DNA of 64,000 nucleotides, from assembly GCA_024655905.1 (NCBI GenBank), contig JANLFP010000010.1, positions 62,001 to 126,000 of the forward strand, read 5' to 3'. Positions 17,052-25,726 of this stretch are shown here, in pieces. Under the pieces are notes generated by a model, which saw only the letters and a list, made by a program, of their open reading frames with translations, did not search any database and was not told the origin of the DNA. Source of the DNA: Tepidanaerobacteraceae bacterium. Lineage in GTDB: Bacteria; Bacillota; Thermosediminibacteria; Thermosediminibacterales; Tepidanaerobacteraceae. The position numbers were made by a program, and so were the translations under genes. Position 1 is the stretch's first letter, and each line of letters starts with the position of its first letter.

Positions 17052-17525
17052 ATGGATAATGAAAGTTTATCACATACCAAATGGAATTGTAAATATCACA
17101 TAGTATTCGCACCGAAGTATCGAAGACAAGTAATATATGGGAAAATAAAGGCTGATATAGGGAAAATATTAAGGAAACTATGTGAATACAAGGGTGTAGA
17201 AATAATAGAAGCAAATGCCTGCAAAGATCACATACACATGTTGGTCAGTATTCCACCTAAAATTAGTGTAGCACAATTTATGGGATATTTGAAAGGAAAA
17301 AGTTCGCTGATGATATTTGATAGACATGCAAATTTAAAATATAAGTATGGGAATCGACAATTTTGGTGCAGAGGATACTATGTAGATACAGTGGGTCGCA
17401 ATAAAAAGGCAATAGAAGAATATATCAAGAATCAGTTACAGGAAGATATAGCAAGTGACCAAATAAGCTTAAAAGAATACATTGACCCGTTTACGGGTGA
17501 GCCGGTAAACAAAGGCAAAAAATAA
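17052..17525 (+). CDS. tnpA: IS200 Y1-family transposase TnpA
   Basis: The 157-residue HUH single-strand transposase has the metal-binding HUH motif as KDHIHMLVSIPP and the catalytic tyrosine in CRGYYVDTVGRN. It begins with the usual IS200 opening SLSHTKWNCKYHIVFAPKYR. Length is full for the group and the frame is intact, so the element may be active. It would excise and insert single-stranded DNA at its subterminal hairpins. Expression is probably held down by the leader hairpin over its ribosome site. Confidence 0.95.
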   Translation: MDNESLSHTKWNCKYHIVFAPKYRRQVIYGKIKADIGKILRKLCEYKGVEIIEANACKDHIHMLVSIPPKISVAQFMGYLKGKSSLMIFDRHANLKYKYGNRQFWCRGYYVDTVGRNKKAIEEYIKNQLQEDIASDQISLKEYIDPFTGEPVNKGKK

Positions 17526-17682
17526 AAATGCCCCTTTAGGGGCAGCCTGAAAAAATACGCGGTTGGCAGACCATTCAACGAGCCTTAAGGCTCAGCCAGT
17601 AAATGCCCTTATAGGGCTAGTGCAAACCACCCGCTAAGCGGGTGGTGATGATTTTTCCAAAACATGTAGTTTTCGACGATGA

Positions 17683-17727
17683 AAAAAGAGCACTGCTCAA
17701 AAGTTCAATTTGCTCAATTGAGGCTTT
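17683..17727 (-). terminator. Probable terminator of the DEAD-box helicase gene
   Basis: On the minus strand TCAATT-GAGCA-AATTGA and then GAGC-AGT-GCTC are followed by TTTTTT. The final stem is only four base pairs, so the call is moderate, but the site is 20-60 bases after the helicase stop codon. Confidence 0.45.
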
Positions 17728-17743
17728 GCACTGTGCATAATTA

Positions 17744-19063
17744 CTATACTGCCTGCCGGGATTTGTCTTCATCCTCTTTGCCTAGAACAATCTTAAGAAG
17801 TGCGGCCGCCAAGTCTATAGAAGTATATTCTTCCTCTATCAGCTTCTCTATCAATTCCTTGTATTTTCCAAGGCCGCCTTCCTCTACAACTGCTCTTAAT
17901 TTTTCCAGCAATGAATTTGCTCTGGTCTCTTCTACTTCAGACAAAGAAGGAACGTTTATTCGCATTATTTTGGTTCCGGTATATCTTTGAATGTCCTTCA
18001 GTTTATATATATCCCTTCCCACTGAAAGGCTGAAAGCTTTTCCCTGCCTTCCTGCCCTACCCGTCCTGCCTATCCTGTGCACATAATATTCTTCGTTTTG
18101 TGGTATATCGTAATTAAAAACCGCATCAACCCCGCTTACATCAAGACCTCTCGCGGCTACATCCGTAGCAACCAGTAAATCAATGGAACCATTCCTGAAT
18201 TTTTCCATAACCCTGTCCCGCTGAAATTGGGATAAATCTCCGTGAAGCCCTTCGGCAAGATATCCCCTGGCCTGAAGTTGAAGCAAAAGCTCGTCTACTT
18301 TCTTTTTGGTATTGCAAAAAATCAAGGATAGATTGGGATTGTAGAAATCAATCAAACGGGATAGTGCTTCCAATTTCGATTTTTCTTTTACTTCCACGTA
18401 GTACTGCTCAATGCTGGGAACCGTCAGCTCTTTGTGTACTACTTTTATAAATCTGGGGTTTTTCTGATATTTTTTTGCCAGTTCTATGATGGGCCCGGGC
18501 ATTGTGGCGGAAAACAATAAAGTTTGCCTATCATTCGGCATATCCTGCAAAATTTTTTCAATATCTTCCCTGAAGCCCATATCCAGCATTTCATCCGCTT
18601 CATCCAGCACTGCCATCCTGACCTGATTCAATTTTAAGGTGCGCCGCCTCATATGGTCCAGAACCCGGCCAGGAGTGCCGATAATTGCCTGAACGCCCTT
18701 TTGCAGGACCTTTATCTGCCTTTCTATGGGCTGGCCGCCATAAACAGGCAAAATGTCAATGCCATGCTTGTATTTTGACAGTTCCTTCAATTCTTCCGAC
18801 ACTTGAATGGCAAGTTCTCTGGTAGGGGTCAGGATTACTGCCTGAACTTTTTTATTCCCCGGGTCTATCCTGTCCAGCAGCGGAATCCCAAAAGCCGCCG
18901 TTTTTCCGGTACCGGTCTGTGCCTGCCCCACGATGTCTTCTCCATTGAAAATATGCGGTATGGCCTGGGCCTGAATGGGAGTGGCTTCTTCGAAACCCAT
19001 TTCGTCAATGGCCCTTTGTATTTCCTTCGATATGTTCAGATCTTCAAATTTTGTTTGTATCAT
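17744..19063 (-). CDS. DEAD-box ATP-dependent RNA helicase (CshA/DeaD type)
   Basis: The 439-residue protein holds all helicase motifs in order: Q motif around TPIQAQAIP, motif I AQTGTGKT, Ia PTRELA, Ib GTPGR, II DEAD, III SAT, IV LIFCNT, V ATDVAARGLDV and VI HRIGRTGRAGRQG. It unwinds short RNA duplexes with ATP and in Firmicutes acts in ribosome assembly, RNA decay and cold adaptation. The C-terminal extension after the core is short (about 60 residues) and charged, without the RNA-recognition domain of DbpA/YxiN. ATG 19063 lies behind AAAGGGG. It appears monocistronic. CshA-like is the best subgroup guess. Confidence 0.93.
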   Translation of the reverse strand: MIQTKFEDLNISKEIQRAIDEMGFEEATPIQAQAIPHIFNGEDIVGQAQTGTGKTAAFGIPLLDRIDPGNKKVQAVILTPTRELAIQVSEELKELSKYKHGIDILPVYGGQPIERQIKVLQKGVQAIIGTPGRVLDHMRRRTLKLNQVRMAVLDEADEMLDMGFREDIEKILQDMPNDRQTLLFSATMPGPIIELAKKYQKNPRFIKVVHKELTVPSIEQYYVEVKEKSKLEALSRLIDFYNPNLSLIFCNTKKKVDELLLQLQARGYLAEGLHGDLSQFQRDRVMEKFRNGSIDLLVATDVAARGLDVSGVDAVFNYDIPQNEEYYVHRIGRTGRAGRQGKAFSLSVGRDIYKLKDIQRYTGTKIMRINVPSLSEVEETRANSLLEKLRAVVEEGGLGKYKELIEKLIEEEYTSIDLAAALLKIVLGKEDEDKSRQAV

Positions 19064-19462
19064 ATGTTGCCCCTTTCATTTTTTCGAACACTTTTTTTAA
19101 TCCTTTCCTCTAAAAATCAGTATTTGCACAATTAAATCAAAAAATAACAGTTAAACGTATTTTAATGTGCAAATGCCGCTGGTTAATTGTAACAGAAAAA
19201 CACTTTCTGCACAATAGCGCATTTTGTAAAAGATTGGTGATGTTAAATATCTTGATTAAAAAAGTAACTTCCACCCCCATTCTTTTGGACTGTGGAAGTT
19301 ACTTTTTCAATCAGGTAGAAATGAATAAAGAAGGCCCTCCGTTGACAATTTAACAGAGATACTGGCTGCCCAACGCATCAGCAACCAGGATTGCATTGTA
19401 AACAATTTCCGGCGTTACAGGGAAGGGCATATTATGGATGGAAACAAATTCGAGCAGTTTTA
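19064..19462. other. Intergenic region between helicase and microcompartment operon
   Basis: This 399-base gap holds the helicase leader at one side and the strong pdu-operon terminator at 19259-19307. I see no credible gene; the short open frames on the plus strand (for example 19165-19353) lack ribosome sites and family resemblance. Confidence 0.6.
19259..19307 (-). terminator. Terminator of the microcompartment operon
   Basis: AAAAGTAACTTCCAC and GTGGAAGTTACTTTT form a perfect 15-bp stem with a 17-base loop and A/T tracts on both sides, so it can stop transcripts from either strand. It lies about 155 bases after the pduT stop. Confidence 0.88.
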
Positions 19463-20008
19463 TTAAACTATCTGATTCATCAGCGCCGGATTGATGTTGC
19501 TTATGACTGCATGGGATACCAGCAACCCTTGCTCAACATTTTGTATTCCGCTGGAAACTGCCGCTTTTACTGCGTCGATTTCCCCTGTCAGAATAACAAT
19601 GGATTTCCCGCCCATCCCGCGGGCTATCCTGATTTCCGGAAGAAACACATTTCCACCTTTGACGGCGGCATCAGCCGCTTTTATCGCCGATGCCACGGTA
19701 AACGTCTCTATAAGGCCCAGGGAACGGCCCAACTTTTCGCTGGAGGCTGTGCCCGAAAGCGCAGGGATTATCGATTGATGTATATTGGGCAGGACGAATT
19801 CATCCACCACTCCGTCTCGAAAGGCTTCTTTACCCGCTGCTATAGAGTTTTTAACGGCGCTTACATCACCGGAAATCAATATAATGAATTTTCCCGGGCA
19901 CACGCTGGTGGCCAGCAGAAGTTCCACCTGTGAGGCTTTCATCATTGCGTCGGCAGCTTCCACCCCACGGGTTATTTCTCTGAATTCCAGCAATCCTATG
20001 GTCTTCAA
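19463..20008 (-). CDS. pduT: PduT-like tandem BMC-domain shell protein (trimer)
   Basis: About 181 residues with two BMC domains in tandem (GLLEFREITRGVEAADAM and GLIETFTVASAIKAADAA), typical of trimeric BMC-T shell proteins. TTG 20008 follows GGAGG by seven bases and is a better start than ATG 20026 inside the pduS gene. The first domain keeps the SVCPGK sequence of PduT. However, the cysteine that carries the pore [4Fe-4S] cluster in characterised PduT (in the second domain, in a VAACISAAD-like stretch, as I recall it) is Ala here (VASAIKAAD), and the protein has no second cysteine. Last gene of the operon. Confidence 0.87.
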   Translation of the reverse strand: MKTIGLLEFREITRGVEAADAMMKASQVELLLATSVCPGKFIILISGDVSAVKNSIAAGKEAFRDGVVDEFVLPNIHQSIIPALSGTASSEKLGRSLGLIETFTVASAIKAADAAVKGGNVFLPEIRIARGMGGKSIVILTGEIDAVKAAVSSGIQNVEQGLLVSHAVISNINPALMNQIV

Positions 20009-20022
20009 AAAATCGCCTCCGA

Positions 20023-21348
20023 TCATCTATTGGAGATTGTTATATAGTCCGGCCCGATTCTTGCAACAATGCCGCCGATGCTTGCATGAAGGTTTGCTCC
20101 GAGTTTTCCTTCGGGGATTCGGCCGATGATATCGCCTTTTTCAACCTTCTGCCCTTCCTGAACTGTGGGATAGGCCGGTACTCCTGCATGCTGCTTCAAG
20201 GGCAATGTAACTTCGTCGACTTCTATTTTCGTTTGCATCAGTGCGGCATGATTTGCGGCATATTCGTCCATGCCTATCCTGGTCAGGAGTTTCTTTGCAG
20301 GAAATTTCCGCCAAGCTCTTTCCTTCATCTGTGCAAGCGCCGGCGTTTTATCATATTTTATTCCTTTTTGCTGCATGGTTTTTTTGATTTCCACATTTAT
20401 TGCTCTGGGACTGAGTCCCATGGGGCACGCTATTTCACAAAGCCCGCATTCCGAACATATCAAAGCAGTTTTCAGCGCGGTCACATCGGATATGCCATTA
20501 GCCACAGCGCGCATAATCCTGTGAGGCTCCAGCGCATGCCCAAGCAGGCGCCTGGGACAAAGCTCCGTGCATTCTCGGCACTGGCAGCAGGCGGACCTCG
20601 CCCTTATTATCTGGACATGAAGGTTTATCTTTTTTGACAGCCAGGGATGGGTGCCGGCAGGAATAGCCAGCAATCCGGAGGTAGTCTTGGTGACCGTACT
20701 GTCCATGCTGGCCGTTTTTCCCATCATGGGACCGCCGTCGAAGAGCAGAAAGTCTCTTACCATCGTTCCGCCTGCCATTTCAAGCAGCTTTTTGAATGGT
20801 GTTCCAAGCGGCACATTGACGGTCACCGGATTTTTGACAGCTCCGCTCACGGTCACGTATTTGTCCGTAACTGCAATATGCTTTACGGCCCTGGATATGT
20901 TGTACAGCGTCTCCACGTTCTGCACCACCGTATTTACGTCAATCGGTATTCCGGCTTCCGGGATTTTTCTCCCCAGAACATCATAAACCAGCACATGTTC
21001 ATCACCTGCAGGATAAAAATCATCTAACAGAAAAATGCTTATCCGGGGCTCTTTTTGGATTTCTTTCTCGATTGCAGCCAGGCTTTCCCTGTATTTCTTT
21101 TTTATGGCGACAATTCCCTTCTGTGCCCCTGTAGCCTCCATGGCCAGGTTCAAACCGTCTATGACCGCATCTGCGCTGTATTTCAGCAGCTCCTGGTTGT
21201 TTGCCAGCAGGGGCTCGCACTCAGCGGCATTAGCTATCACCACATCGCATCTTGCGGCGAGTTTAACGTGGGTGGGGAATCCGGCTCCTCCCGCGCCCAC
21301 AACCCCGGCAAGTTCTACTGCCTTTATTATTTCCTGTCTTTCAGCCAA
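20023..21348 (-). CDS. pduS: PduS, RnfC-like flavin/Fe-S cobalamin reductase
   Basis: About 441 residues. The N-terminus has the flavin/NADH-binding glycine loop GVVGAGGAGFPTHVKL shared with RnfC and NuoF, followed by an SLBB-like region. Two [4Fe-4S] motifs follow (CCQCRECTELCP and CSECGLCEIACPMG), and the C-terminal 60 residues form a barrel-sandwich domain. PduS uses NADH to reduce cob(III)alamin so that PduO can adenosylate it, and it binds the shell protein PduT. TTG 21348 lies six bases after GGAGGG; GTG 21363 is the alternative. In this operon it is also the only obvious electron-transfer protein. Confidence 0.9.
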   Translation of the reverse strand: MAERQEIIKAVELAGVVGAGGAGFPTHVKLAARCDVVIANAAECEPLLANNQELLKYSADAVIDGLNLAMEATGAQKGIVAIKKKYRESLAAIEKEIQKEPRISIFLLDDFYPAGDEHVLVYDVLGRKIPEAGIPIDVNTVVQNVETLYNISRAVKHIAVTDKYVTVSGAVKNPVTVNVPLGTPFKKLLEMAGGTMVRDFLLFDGGPMMGKTASMDSTVTKTTSGLLAIPAGTHPWLSKKINLHVQIIRARSACCQCRECTELCPRRLLGHALEPHRIMRAVANGISDVTALKTALICSECGLCEIACPMGLSPRAINVEIKKTMQQKGIKYDKTPALAQMKERAWRKFPAKKLLTRIGMDEYAANHAALMQTKIEVDEVTLPLKQHAGVPAYPTVQEGQKVEKGDIIGRIPEGKLGANLHASIGGIVARIGPDYITISNR

Positions 21349-21363
21349 ATTAACACCCTCCAC

Positions 21364-22752
21364 TCATACAATCCTGAAACCATCCACCAGCACGCATCTT
21401 CTTTGTCTGGTGAATGTTCTGGCTGAAGTAACGCCCTCTCCGGTGGGTCCCGCTATGGTAAAGGTGGCGAATCCTTCTCCGCCCATCCCTATACCAGCAT
21501 AAGACGGTGCATTTTTTACAAAAATAGTGGTTTGAATTCTTCTGGCGAAATTGGTCATGTTGTCTACGTTCTTAGAATGCATGACAGCCGTGTGCTTATT
21601 GCCGCCTTCTGCCCTGACAGCAAGTTCGATGGCGTCTTCGACGGTGGGAACTTTTACGACAGGCAGCACGGGCATAAGCTGTTCATGATACACCAGCGGA
21701 TGGTCCGGCCCCACTTCCATTACGGCAAGACGCACATCCGGCCCCACATCTATGCCTATTTCCCGGAGAATTGCAGCCGCATCTTTGCCTATAAGTTCTT
21801 TGTCGATTTCGCCGGACCCGATTATTCTTTCAGTCAGTGCGTCAATGTCTTTGCCCCGGAGGATATATGCCCCTTCTCTCGAAAATCTTCCCATGAGCTT
21901 TTCGGCGATGGATTCCACTGCAATTAATTCCTTTTCCACGATACACGGCAGGTTGTTGTCGAAACTGGCGCCGCACACTATGTCGTGGGCGGCCTTAACA
22001 AAATCGGCTGTTTCATCGACCACCACAGGCGGATTGCCCGCCCCGGCGCCTATGGCTTTTTTGCCCGATGACAGGGCCGCCTTTACAACTCCCGGCCCTC
22101 CTGTGGCGGATATCAGATGCACTCCGGGATGGGCAAAGAGCCTGCCGGCGGTTTCAATTGTCGGCTCGCTTATGCTGCACACCAGGCTGTCGGGGCCTCC
22201 AGCCTTTGTAATAGCACTGTGGATGATTTCGACGGTTTTGTTGCAGCAATTCTTAGCTTTTGGGTGAGGGTTGAACACAACTGCATTTCCCGCCGCAATC
22301 ATGCTTATGCTGTTGTTTATCACGGAAGCGATAGGGTTGGTCACCGGAGTTATTGCCGCAATTACTCCAAAAGGCGCCATCTCCACAAGGGTCAATCCGT
22401 GGTCACCGGTCCAGGCTGTGGTCATTAAATCTTCTGTGCCCGGGGTTTTTTGAGCGGCCAGTATATTTTTCACCACTTTATCCTCAACCCTGCCCATGCG
22501 GGTTTCTTCCACAGCCATTTCTGCCAGAATCCGGGCATTGTTCAGACAGGCTTCGCGGATTGATTTAATGATTTGTTCCCTTTTTTCCAGATCCAGTAAA
22601 GCAAATCTTTTTTGCGCCCGCCCGGCAGCTTCCACGGCGTCGTCCACATTTTCGTATATTGCTTTGTCAGATCGGGTATTTTTGGATTTCGCTTCTATTT
22701 CCTCCAAAATCTTTTTCGCCACTATTGAAACAAATTTTTCGTCAACAGCCAT
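21364..22752 (-). CDS. pduP: PduP, CoA-acylating propionaldehyde dehydrogenase
   Basis: From ATG 22752 (AAGGAGG upstream) the product has 462 residues, the normal PduP length; the open frame extends further up without a better site. Residues 1-20 form an amphipathic encapsulation helix (VDEKFVSIVAKKILEEIEAK). The Rossmann part contains AAITPVTNPIASVINNSIS, and the catalytic thiol is Cys in NNLPCIVEKE. The enzyme converts propionaldehyde, CoA and NAD+ into propionyl-CoA and NADH inside the microcompartment, feeding PduL. It lies between pduO and pduS. Confidence 0.93.
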   Translation of the reverse strand: MAVDEKFVSIVAKKILEEIEAKSKNTRSDKAIYENVDDAVEAAGRAQKRFALLDLEKREQIIKSIREACLNNARILAEMAVEETRMGRVEDKVVKNILAAQKTPGTEDLMTTAWTGDHGLTLVEMAPFGVIAAITPVTNPIASVINNSISMIAAGNAVVFNPHPKAKNCCNKTVEIIHSAITKAGGPDSLVCSISEPTIETAGRLFAHPGVHLISATGGPGVVKAALSSGKKAIGAGAGNPPVVVDETADFVKAAHDIVCGASFDNNLPCIVEKELIAVESIAEKLMGRFSREGAYILRGKDIDALTERIIGSGEIDKELIGKDAAAILREIGIDVGPDVRLAVMEVGPDHPLVYHEQLMPVLPVVKVPTVEDAIELAVRAEGGNKHTAVMHSKNVDNMTNFARRIQTTIFVKNAPSYAGIGMGGEGFATFTIAGPTGEGVTSARTFTRQRRCVLVDGFRIV

Positions 22753-22830
22753 TTGCGCAAAAACCTCCTTCTTTAAGGTTATTGGACGCACCTCCTTTTC
22801 TGAGGTATTGCTCCGGGGAGGCAACGTCCA

Positions 22831-23799
22831 CTAGATAGCTTCCAATCCCGCCCGTGCCACTTCGATATCCTCGTCCACGCTTCCGCCGCTCACTCCTATG
22901 GAACCGACAACTTCCCCTTCGGACCATATGGGTATGCCACCGCCGAAGATAATAATCCTGCCGCCCGCAACCGAATTAATGCCATAAAGCTGCCCTCCCG
23001 GTGCTGCCAGTTTTGCCAGCTCCTCTGTTGGCATTTTCATTACCGCAGCCGTGAAGGCTTTGTCTTTTGCTATCTCCACGCTGGCCAGCAGGGCTTTGTC
23101 CATGCGGTGAAGCGTTATCAGACATCCTCCCTGGTCCGCCACCGCTATTGCCATGGGCTTTTTTATCTCCTCCGCCTTTTTTCTTGCAGAATCCGTTATT
23201 TTCAGAGCAATGTCAAGCGTTAATTTTTTTATATCACCGCTCATTTCCATCGCCATCCTGACTTTTTTTGTTATGGCCAATATCATTTCTTCCTGTTCTT
23301 CCAGCAATGCCATAGCATAAAGAAGGTCGGACAACCTGTTTAAATATTTTAATAGCTCCGGCCTGATTTTGCTGCGGGCTTTCAAAACCGCCGCCCGGCG
23401 CTCCGCCCGGCGCACCACAGTTCTTGCCATATGAAGCAAAGCCGAAGAAATATACGGGCCCGGGACAATGAAATCCCTTTTAAAGGCAATCCTACTCATA
23501 ATTTCATCTATGGTTGTTTCCATCCATTCAATTTCGGAAAGCTCTATTTTCCTTTTGAGAAGTTTTTCGGGTTCAGGACAGGCCAGTTCCGACCCCACTA
23601 AAAACAATTCTTCCTCTACTCTTTTTAAAACATTTTGGACAACTTCGCGCTTTGCTTTGCTTCTTGCCATGGCTACAACCGCAACGGCCTCGTCAATAGT
23701 TCCGTAAGCTTCCACCCTGATATCGAACTTGGCCACTCTTTTTCCCCCGATTAAACCCGTCTGACCTTCATCGCCGGTTTTCGTGTATATGGTTGTCAT
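22831..23799 (-). CDS. pduO: PduO, cobalamin adenosyltransferase with GlcG/HbpS-like C-terminal domain
   Basis: About 322 residues. Residues 1-185 are the PduO-type ATP:cob(I)alamin adenosyltransferase (TIYTKTGDEGQTGLIGG; RRAERRAAVLKARS near the active site; LNRLSDLLYAMAL). Residues 190-322 are the DUF336/GlcG-like domain (IAVADQGGCLITLHRMD, GGIPIWSEGEVVGSIGVSGG), known as the heme-binding second domain of full-length PduO. It regenerates adenosylcobalamin for the diol dehydratase, using cob(I)alamin from PduS. ATG 23799 is preferred over GTG 23808 at the end of pduN. Confidence 0.93.
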   Translation of the reverse strand: MTTIYTKTGDEGQTGLIGGKRVAKFDIRVEAYGTIDEAVAVVAMARSKAKREVVQNVLKRVEEELFLVGSELACPEPEKLLKRKIELSEIEWMETTIDEIMSRIAFKRDFIVPGPYISSALLHMARTVVRRAERRAAVLKARSKIRPELLKYLNRLSDLLYAMALLEEQEEMILAITKKVRMAMEMSGDIKKLTLDIALKITDSARKKAEEIKKPMAIAVADQGGCLITLHRMDKALLASVEIAKDKAFTAAVMKMPTEELAKLAAPGGQLYGINSVAGGRIIIFGGGIPIWSEGEVVGSIGVSGGSVDEDIEVARAGLEAI

Positions 23800-23804
23800 C
23801 GCAT

Positions 23805-24080
23805 TCACCCGCTTATCTCGATATCGTCGATAATGCCTATTACGGCGGCGTTAACAGGAGCGTTTGAATCTGCCATAACCTTGCCCGCGGCACTGCCTGT
23901 AACAAGCAGCACCAGCTCCCCCTTGCCTGCGCCCACAGTATCTACCGCCACCACGATATCCTTTGCGTCATCCTCCTGGAGATTGCTGTTTAAAGGCTTA
24001 ACGATGAGGAGCTTTGAACCGATTAATGTATCGTTCTTTCTGGTTGCCACCACCGTGCCTATCACCCTGGCAATCTGCAT
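23805..24080 (-). CDS. pduN: PduN/EutN/CcmL-type pentameric vertex protein (BMC-P)
   Basis: The 91-residue protein opens QIARVIGTVVATRKNDTLIG, typical of the EutN/CcmL OB-fold family that caps the twelve vertices of the icosahedral shell. It also has LLIVKPLN and VAVDTVGAGKGELVLLVTGS, the conserved pore-side strand region. Length is standard. It sits between the flavoprotein-like gene and pduO, matching its order in pdu operons. Confidence 0.93.
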   Translation of the reverse strand: MQIARVIGTVVATRKNDTLIGSKLLIVKPLNSNLQEDDAKDIVVAVDTVGAGKGELVLLVTGSAAGKVMADSNAPVNAAVIGIIDDIEISG

Positions 24081-24092
24081 AAATTTCCTCCT

Positions 24093-24878
24093 TCACTCCC
24101 TGATTACCTGCAAATTGTTTTCTCTTATGGCATCAAGGGCTAGCGGCGTGATTACGGCGCCTTTCGGTATTGAAATCCTGCACCCTTCACCTGCATGGGG
24201 CATTATATCCCCGCGGGTGATGACTTTTCTTTCTATTCTTATGGATTCACTTTTCATTCCGTAGAGAAAATTTTGCCGGGGCTTGCCATAAAGTAGAGAA
24301 GTTATGGCTCCGCATAATTCTTTTGCTCTGCAAAATTTTACACCGTACCCGGAGAGTATGCTTATATTTTCTTCCAGAGCAGTTTTCAGGGCGCCATTGG
24401 TCCATATGAATCCTAGCTTTTCCCACGCCTCCAGCCTGGGGTCTGCAGCATCCAGGGCGCTCAACACCGGGATGCCCATCATGAGCGAGTCTATAATCAA
24501 CTGCGATGCATATGTATCCAGAAATAGTCTTGCAGCTTTTGCTGCCGTATTTCTGGTGAGAACTCCCACCACCACCAGGTTATAGGAGGTTAAAAAATCC
24601 TTAAAAGATTTTATTCTGTCTTTCCCTTCGACTATTATCCCTGCTGCATTCAGTTCTTTGGAAATCGAAGCGACATCGTGAATTTCCGCAGCCGATTTAG
24701 AAAACAGGATATCGCAATTCAAATCATTGTCCGAAACCGCCATTTTTATTTCATGTAAGGCATCGGCAAATCCTCCCATGCCTCCGGTAAAAACCACCAA
24801 CAGTCTTTTATTCATAAATCTGGATACAATTTCTTCCACAATCTTTCTTATTTTCAGTTCCATTTCTCCAGAATTCAT
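24093..24878 (-). CDS. Flavoprotein-like microcompartment protein of unknown role
   Basis: The 261-residue protein has a short amphipathic N-terminal helix (MELKIRKIVEEIVSRF) resembling encapsulation peptides, then a Rossmann-type flavoprotein fold (RLLVVFTGGMGGFADALHEI; LVVVGVLTRNTAAKAARLFL). The C-terminal tail, ISIPKGAVITPLALDAIREN, is of the kind that ends several eut/pdu accessory proteins. I connect it with the 'ethanolamine utilization protein' TIGR02536-like family of Firmicutes, from memory. It occupies the place of PduM in other operons but is longer. Role unknown; an FMN-dependent luminal or cofactor-handling protein is possible. Start and stop abut eutJ. Confidence 0.6.
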   Translation of the reverse strand: MNSGEMELKIRKIVEEIVSRFMNKRLLVVFTGGMGGFADALHEIKMAVSDNDLNCDILFSKSAAEIHDVASISKELNAAGIIVEGKDRIKSFKDFLTSYNLVVVGVLTRNTAAKAARLFLDTYASQLIIDSLMMGIPVLSALDAADPRLEAWEKLGFIWTNGALKTALEENISILSGYGVKFCRAKELCGAITSLLYGKPRQNFLYGMKSESIRIERKVITRGDIMPHAGEGCRISIPKGAVITPLALDAIRENNLQVIRE

Positions 24879-25712
24879 TCAATCACTCCCCTTGGGACAC
24901 AACAGGGCTATTCCTAGCGGCGTGACATACAAGGGATGATTCGGAATATAGGTCCTTATCCCCACTCTTTTCTCCACCACATCCTTCAACCCTTTCAACG
25001 AACTGGCCCCTCCCACAAGGTAAATAATATCTATATCAAACTGCGACACATGTCTTTCTATAATGCTCGCAACCTTCTCCATAACGGGATGCAGAATTGG
25101 AAAAAGTTTCGCCTGGTTGGTCTCGTCAAGCTTTATATCTTCAGCCTCTTCAAAGGAAATATTATAATGCCCCGCAATCACCAGTGTAAAATGCGTGCCG
25201 CCTGTTGGTTCGTCCGCCGTGTAAATCTCTTTTGCATCCTTAATCACTGAAATGCCAGTAGTACCGCCCCCTATGTCCACCACCGCTCCGTCGGCAATGC
25301 CCAGCACCTTTGCTGCCGCCTGCGGTTCCCCAAGCACATCCAGCACTTCAAGCCCGCTGGATTCCACCACGTACTTTGTGGATTTGCAATCCGCAAACGT
25401 GGTGCCGGGAGGCACTGCGCAGGCTGCATATTTGAGCGGCCGGCCTAGGTTTTCTTCCAGCTCTTCCACCATTTTTGAAACTATGGTCCTGGCTCCCACA
25501 AAATCCACCACCAGGCCGTCTTTTACCACCTGAGCCTTTTGAATCTTGCCGGCAACCGGATTGTCTTCGCTGTCGAGGACCGCTGTTACGATGTTTGCGG
25601 TCCCCAGATCCACCCCAACTCTCAAATCCCCCTTCGGCTTGCTGACTTTACCCGCCAGACAATCGGCAAAGGCCTGACATAGCCTTTCACCGCAACTAAT
25701 ATCCACCTTCAT
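24879..25712 (-). CDS. eutJ: EutJ-like actin/Hsp70-fold chaperone
   Basis: About 277 residues from ATG 25712, the usual EutJ length; upstream ATGs overlap the pduL end. The sugar-kinase/Hsp70 nucleotide-binding signature is clear: RVGVDLGTANIVTAVLD (phosphate 1), VVDIGGGTTGISVI (phosphate 2) and IIYLVGGASSLKGL (adenosine). EutJ proteins are presumed ATP-dependent chaperones of microcompartment assembly or of the cobalamin enzyme; no reaction is established. Its presence in an otherwise pdu-type operon is common in Firmicutes. Confidence 0.88.
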   Translation of the reverse strand: MKVDISCGERLCQAFADCLAGKVSKPKGDLRVGVDLGTANIVTAVLDSEDNPVAGKIQKAQVVKDGLVVDFVGARTIVSKMVEELEENLGRPLKYAACAVPPGTTFADCKSTKYVVESSGLEVLDVLGEPQAAAKVLGIADGAVVDIGGGTTGISVIKDAKEIYTADEPTGGTHFTLVIAGHYNISFEEAEDIKLDETNQAKLFPILHPVMEKVASIIERHVSQFDIDIIYLVGGASSLKGLKDVVEKRVGIRTYIPNHPLYVTPLGIALLCPKGSD

Positions 25713-25726
25713 GCGCTCATCCTCTC

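Larger units (their letters stand above)
16922..17660 (+). mobile_element. IS200-type insertion sequence (IS200/IS605 family)
   Basis: A single Y1-transposase gene is flanked by subterminal hairpins instead of terminal inverted repeats. The left hairpin is AACCACCTGC-TAT-GCAGGTGGTT at 16932-16954; the right one is ACCACCCGC-TAA-GCGGGTGGT at 17626-17646. Several short hairpins (GCCCC/GGGGC, GAGCC/GGCTC, GCCCT/AGGGC) lie between gene and right end. No tnpB is present, as in the IS200 group. Length of about 0.7 kb is typical. Exact cleavage sites cannot be fixed from one copy. The element is more AT-rich than the neighbouring genes. Confidence 0.88.

Noticed and set aside
19165-19353. Plus-strand frame of 62 codons spanning the pdu terminator
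   Set aside because: It reads through a perfect terminator hairpin and has no ribosome site.
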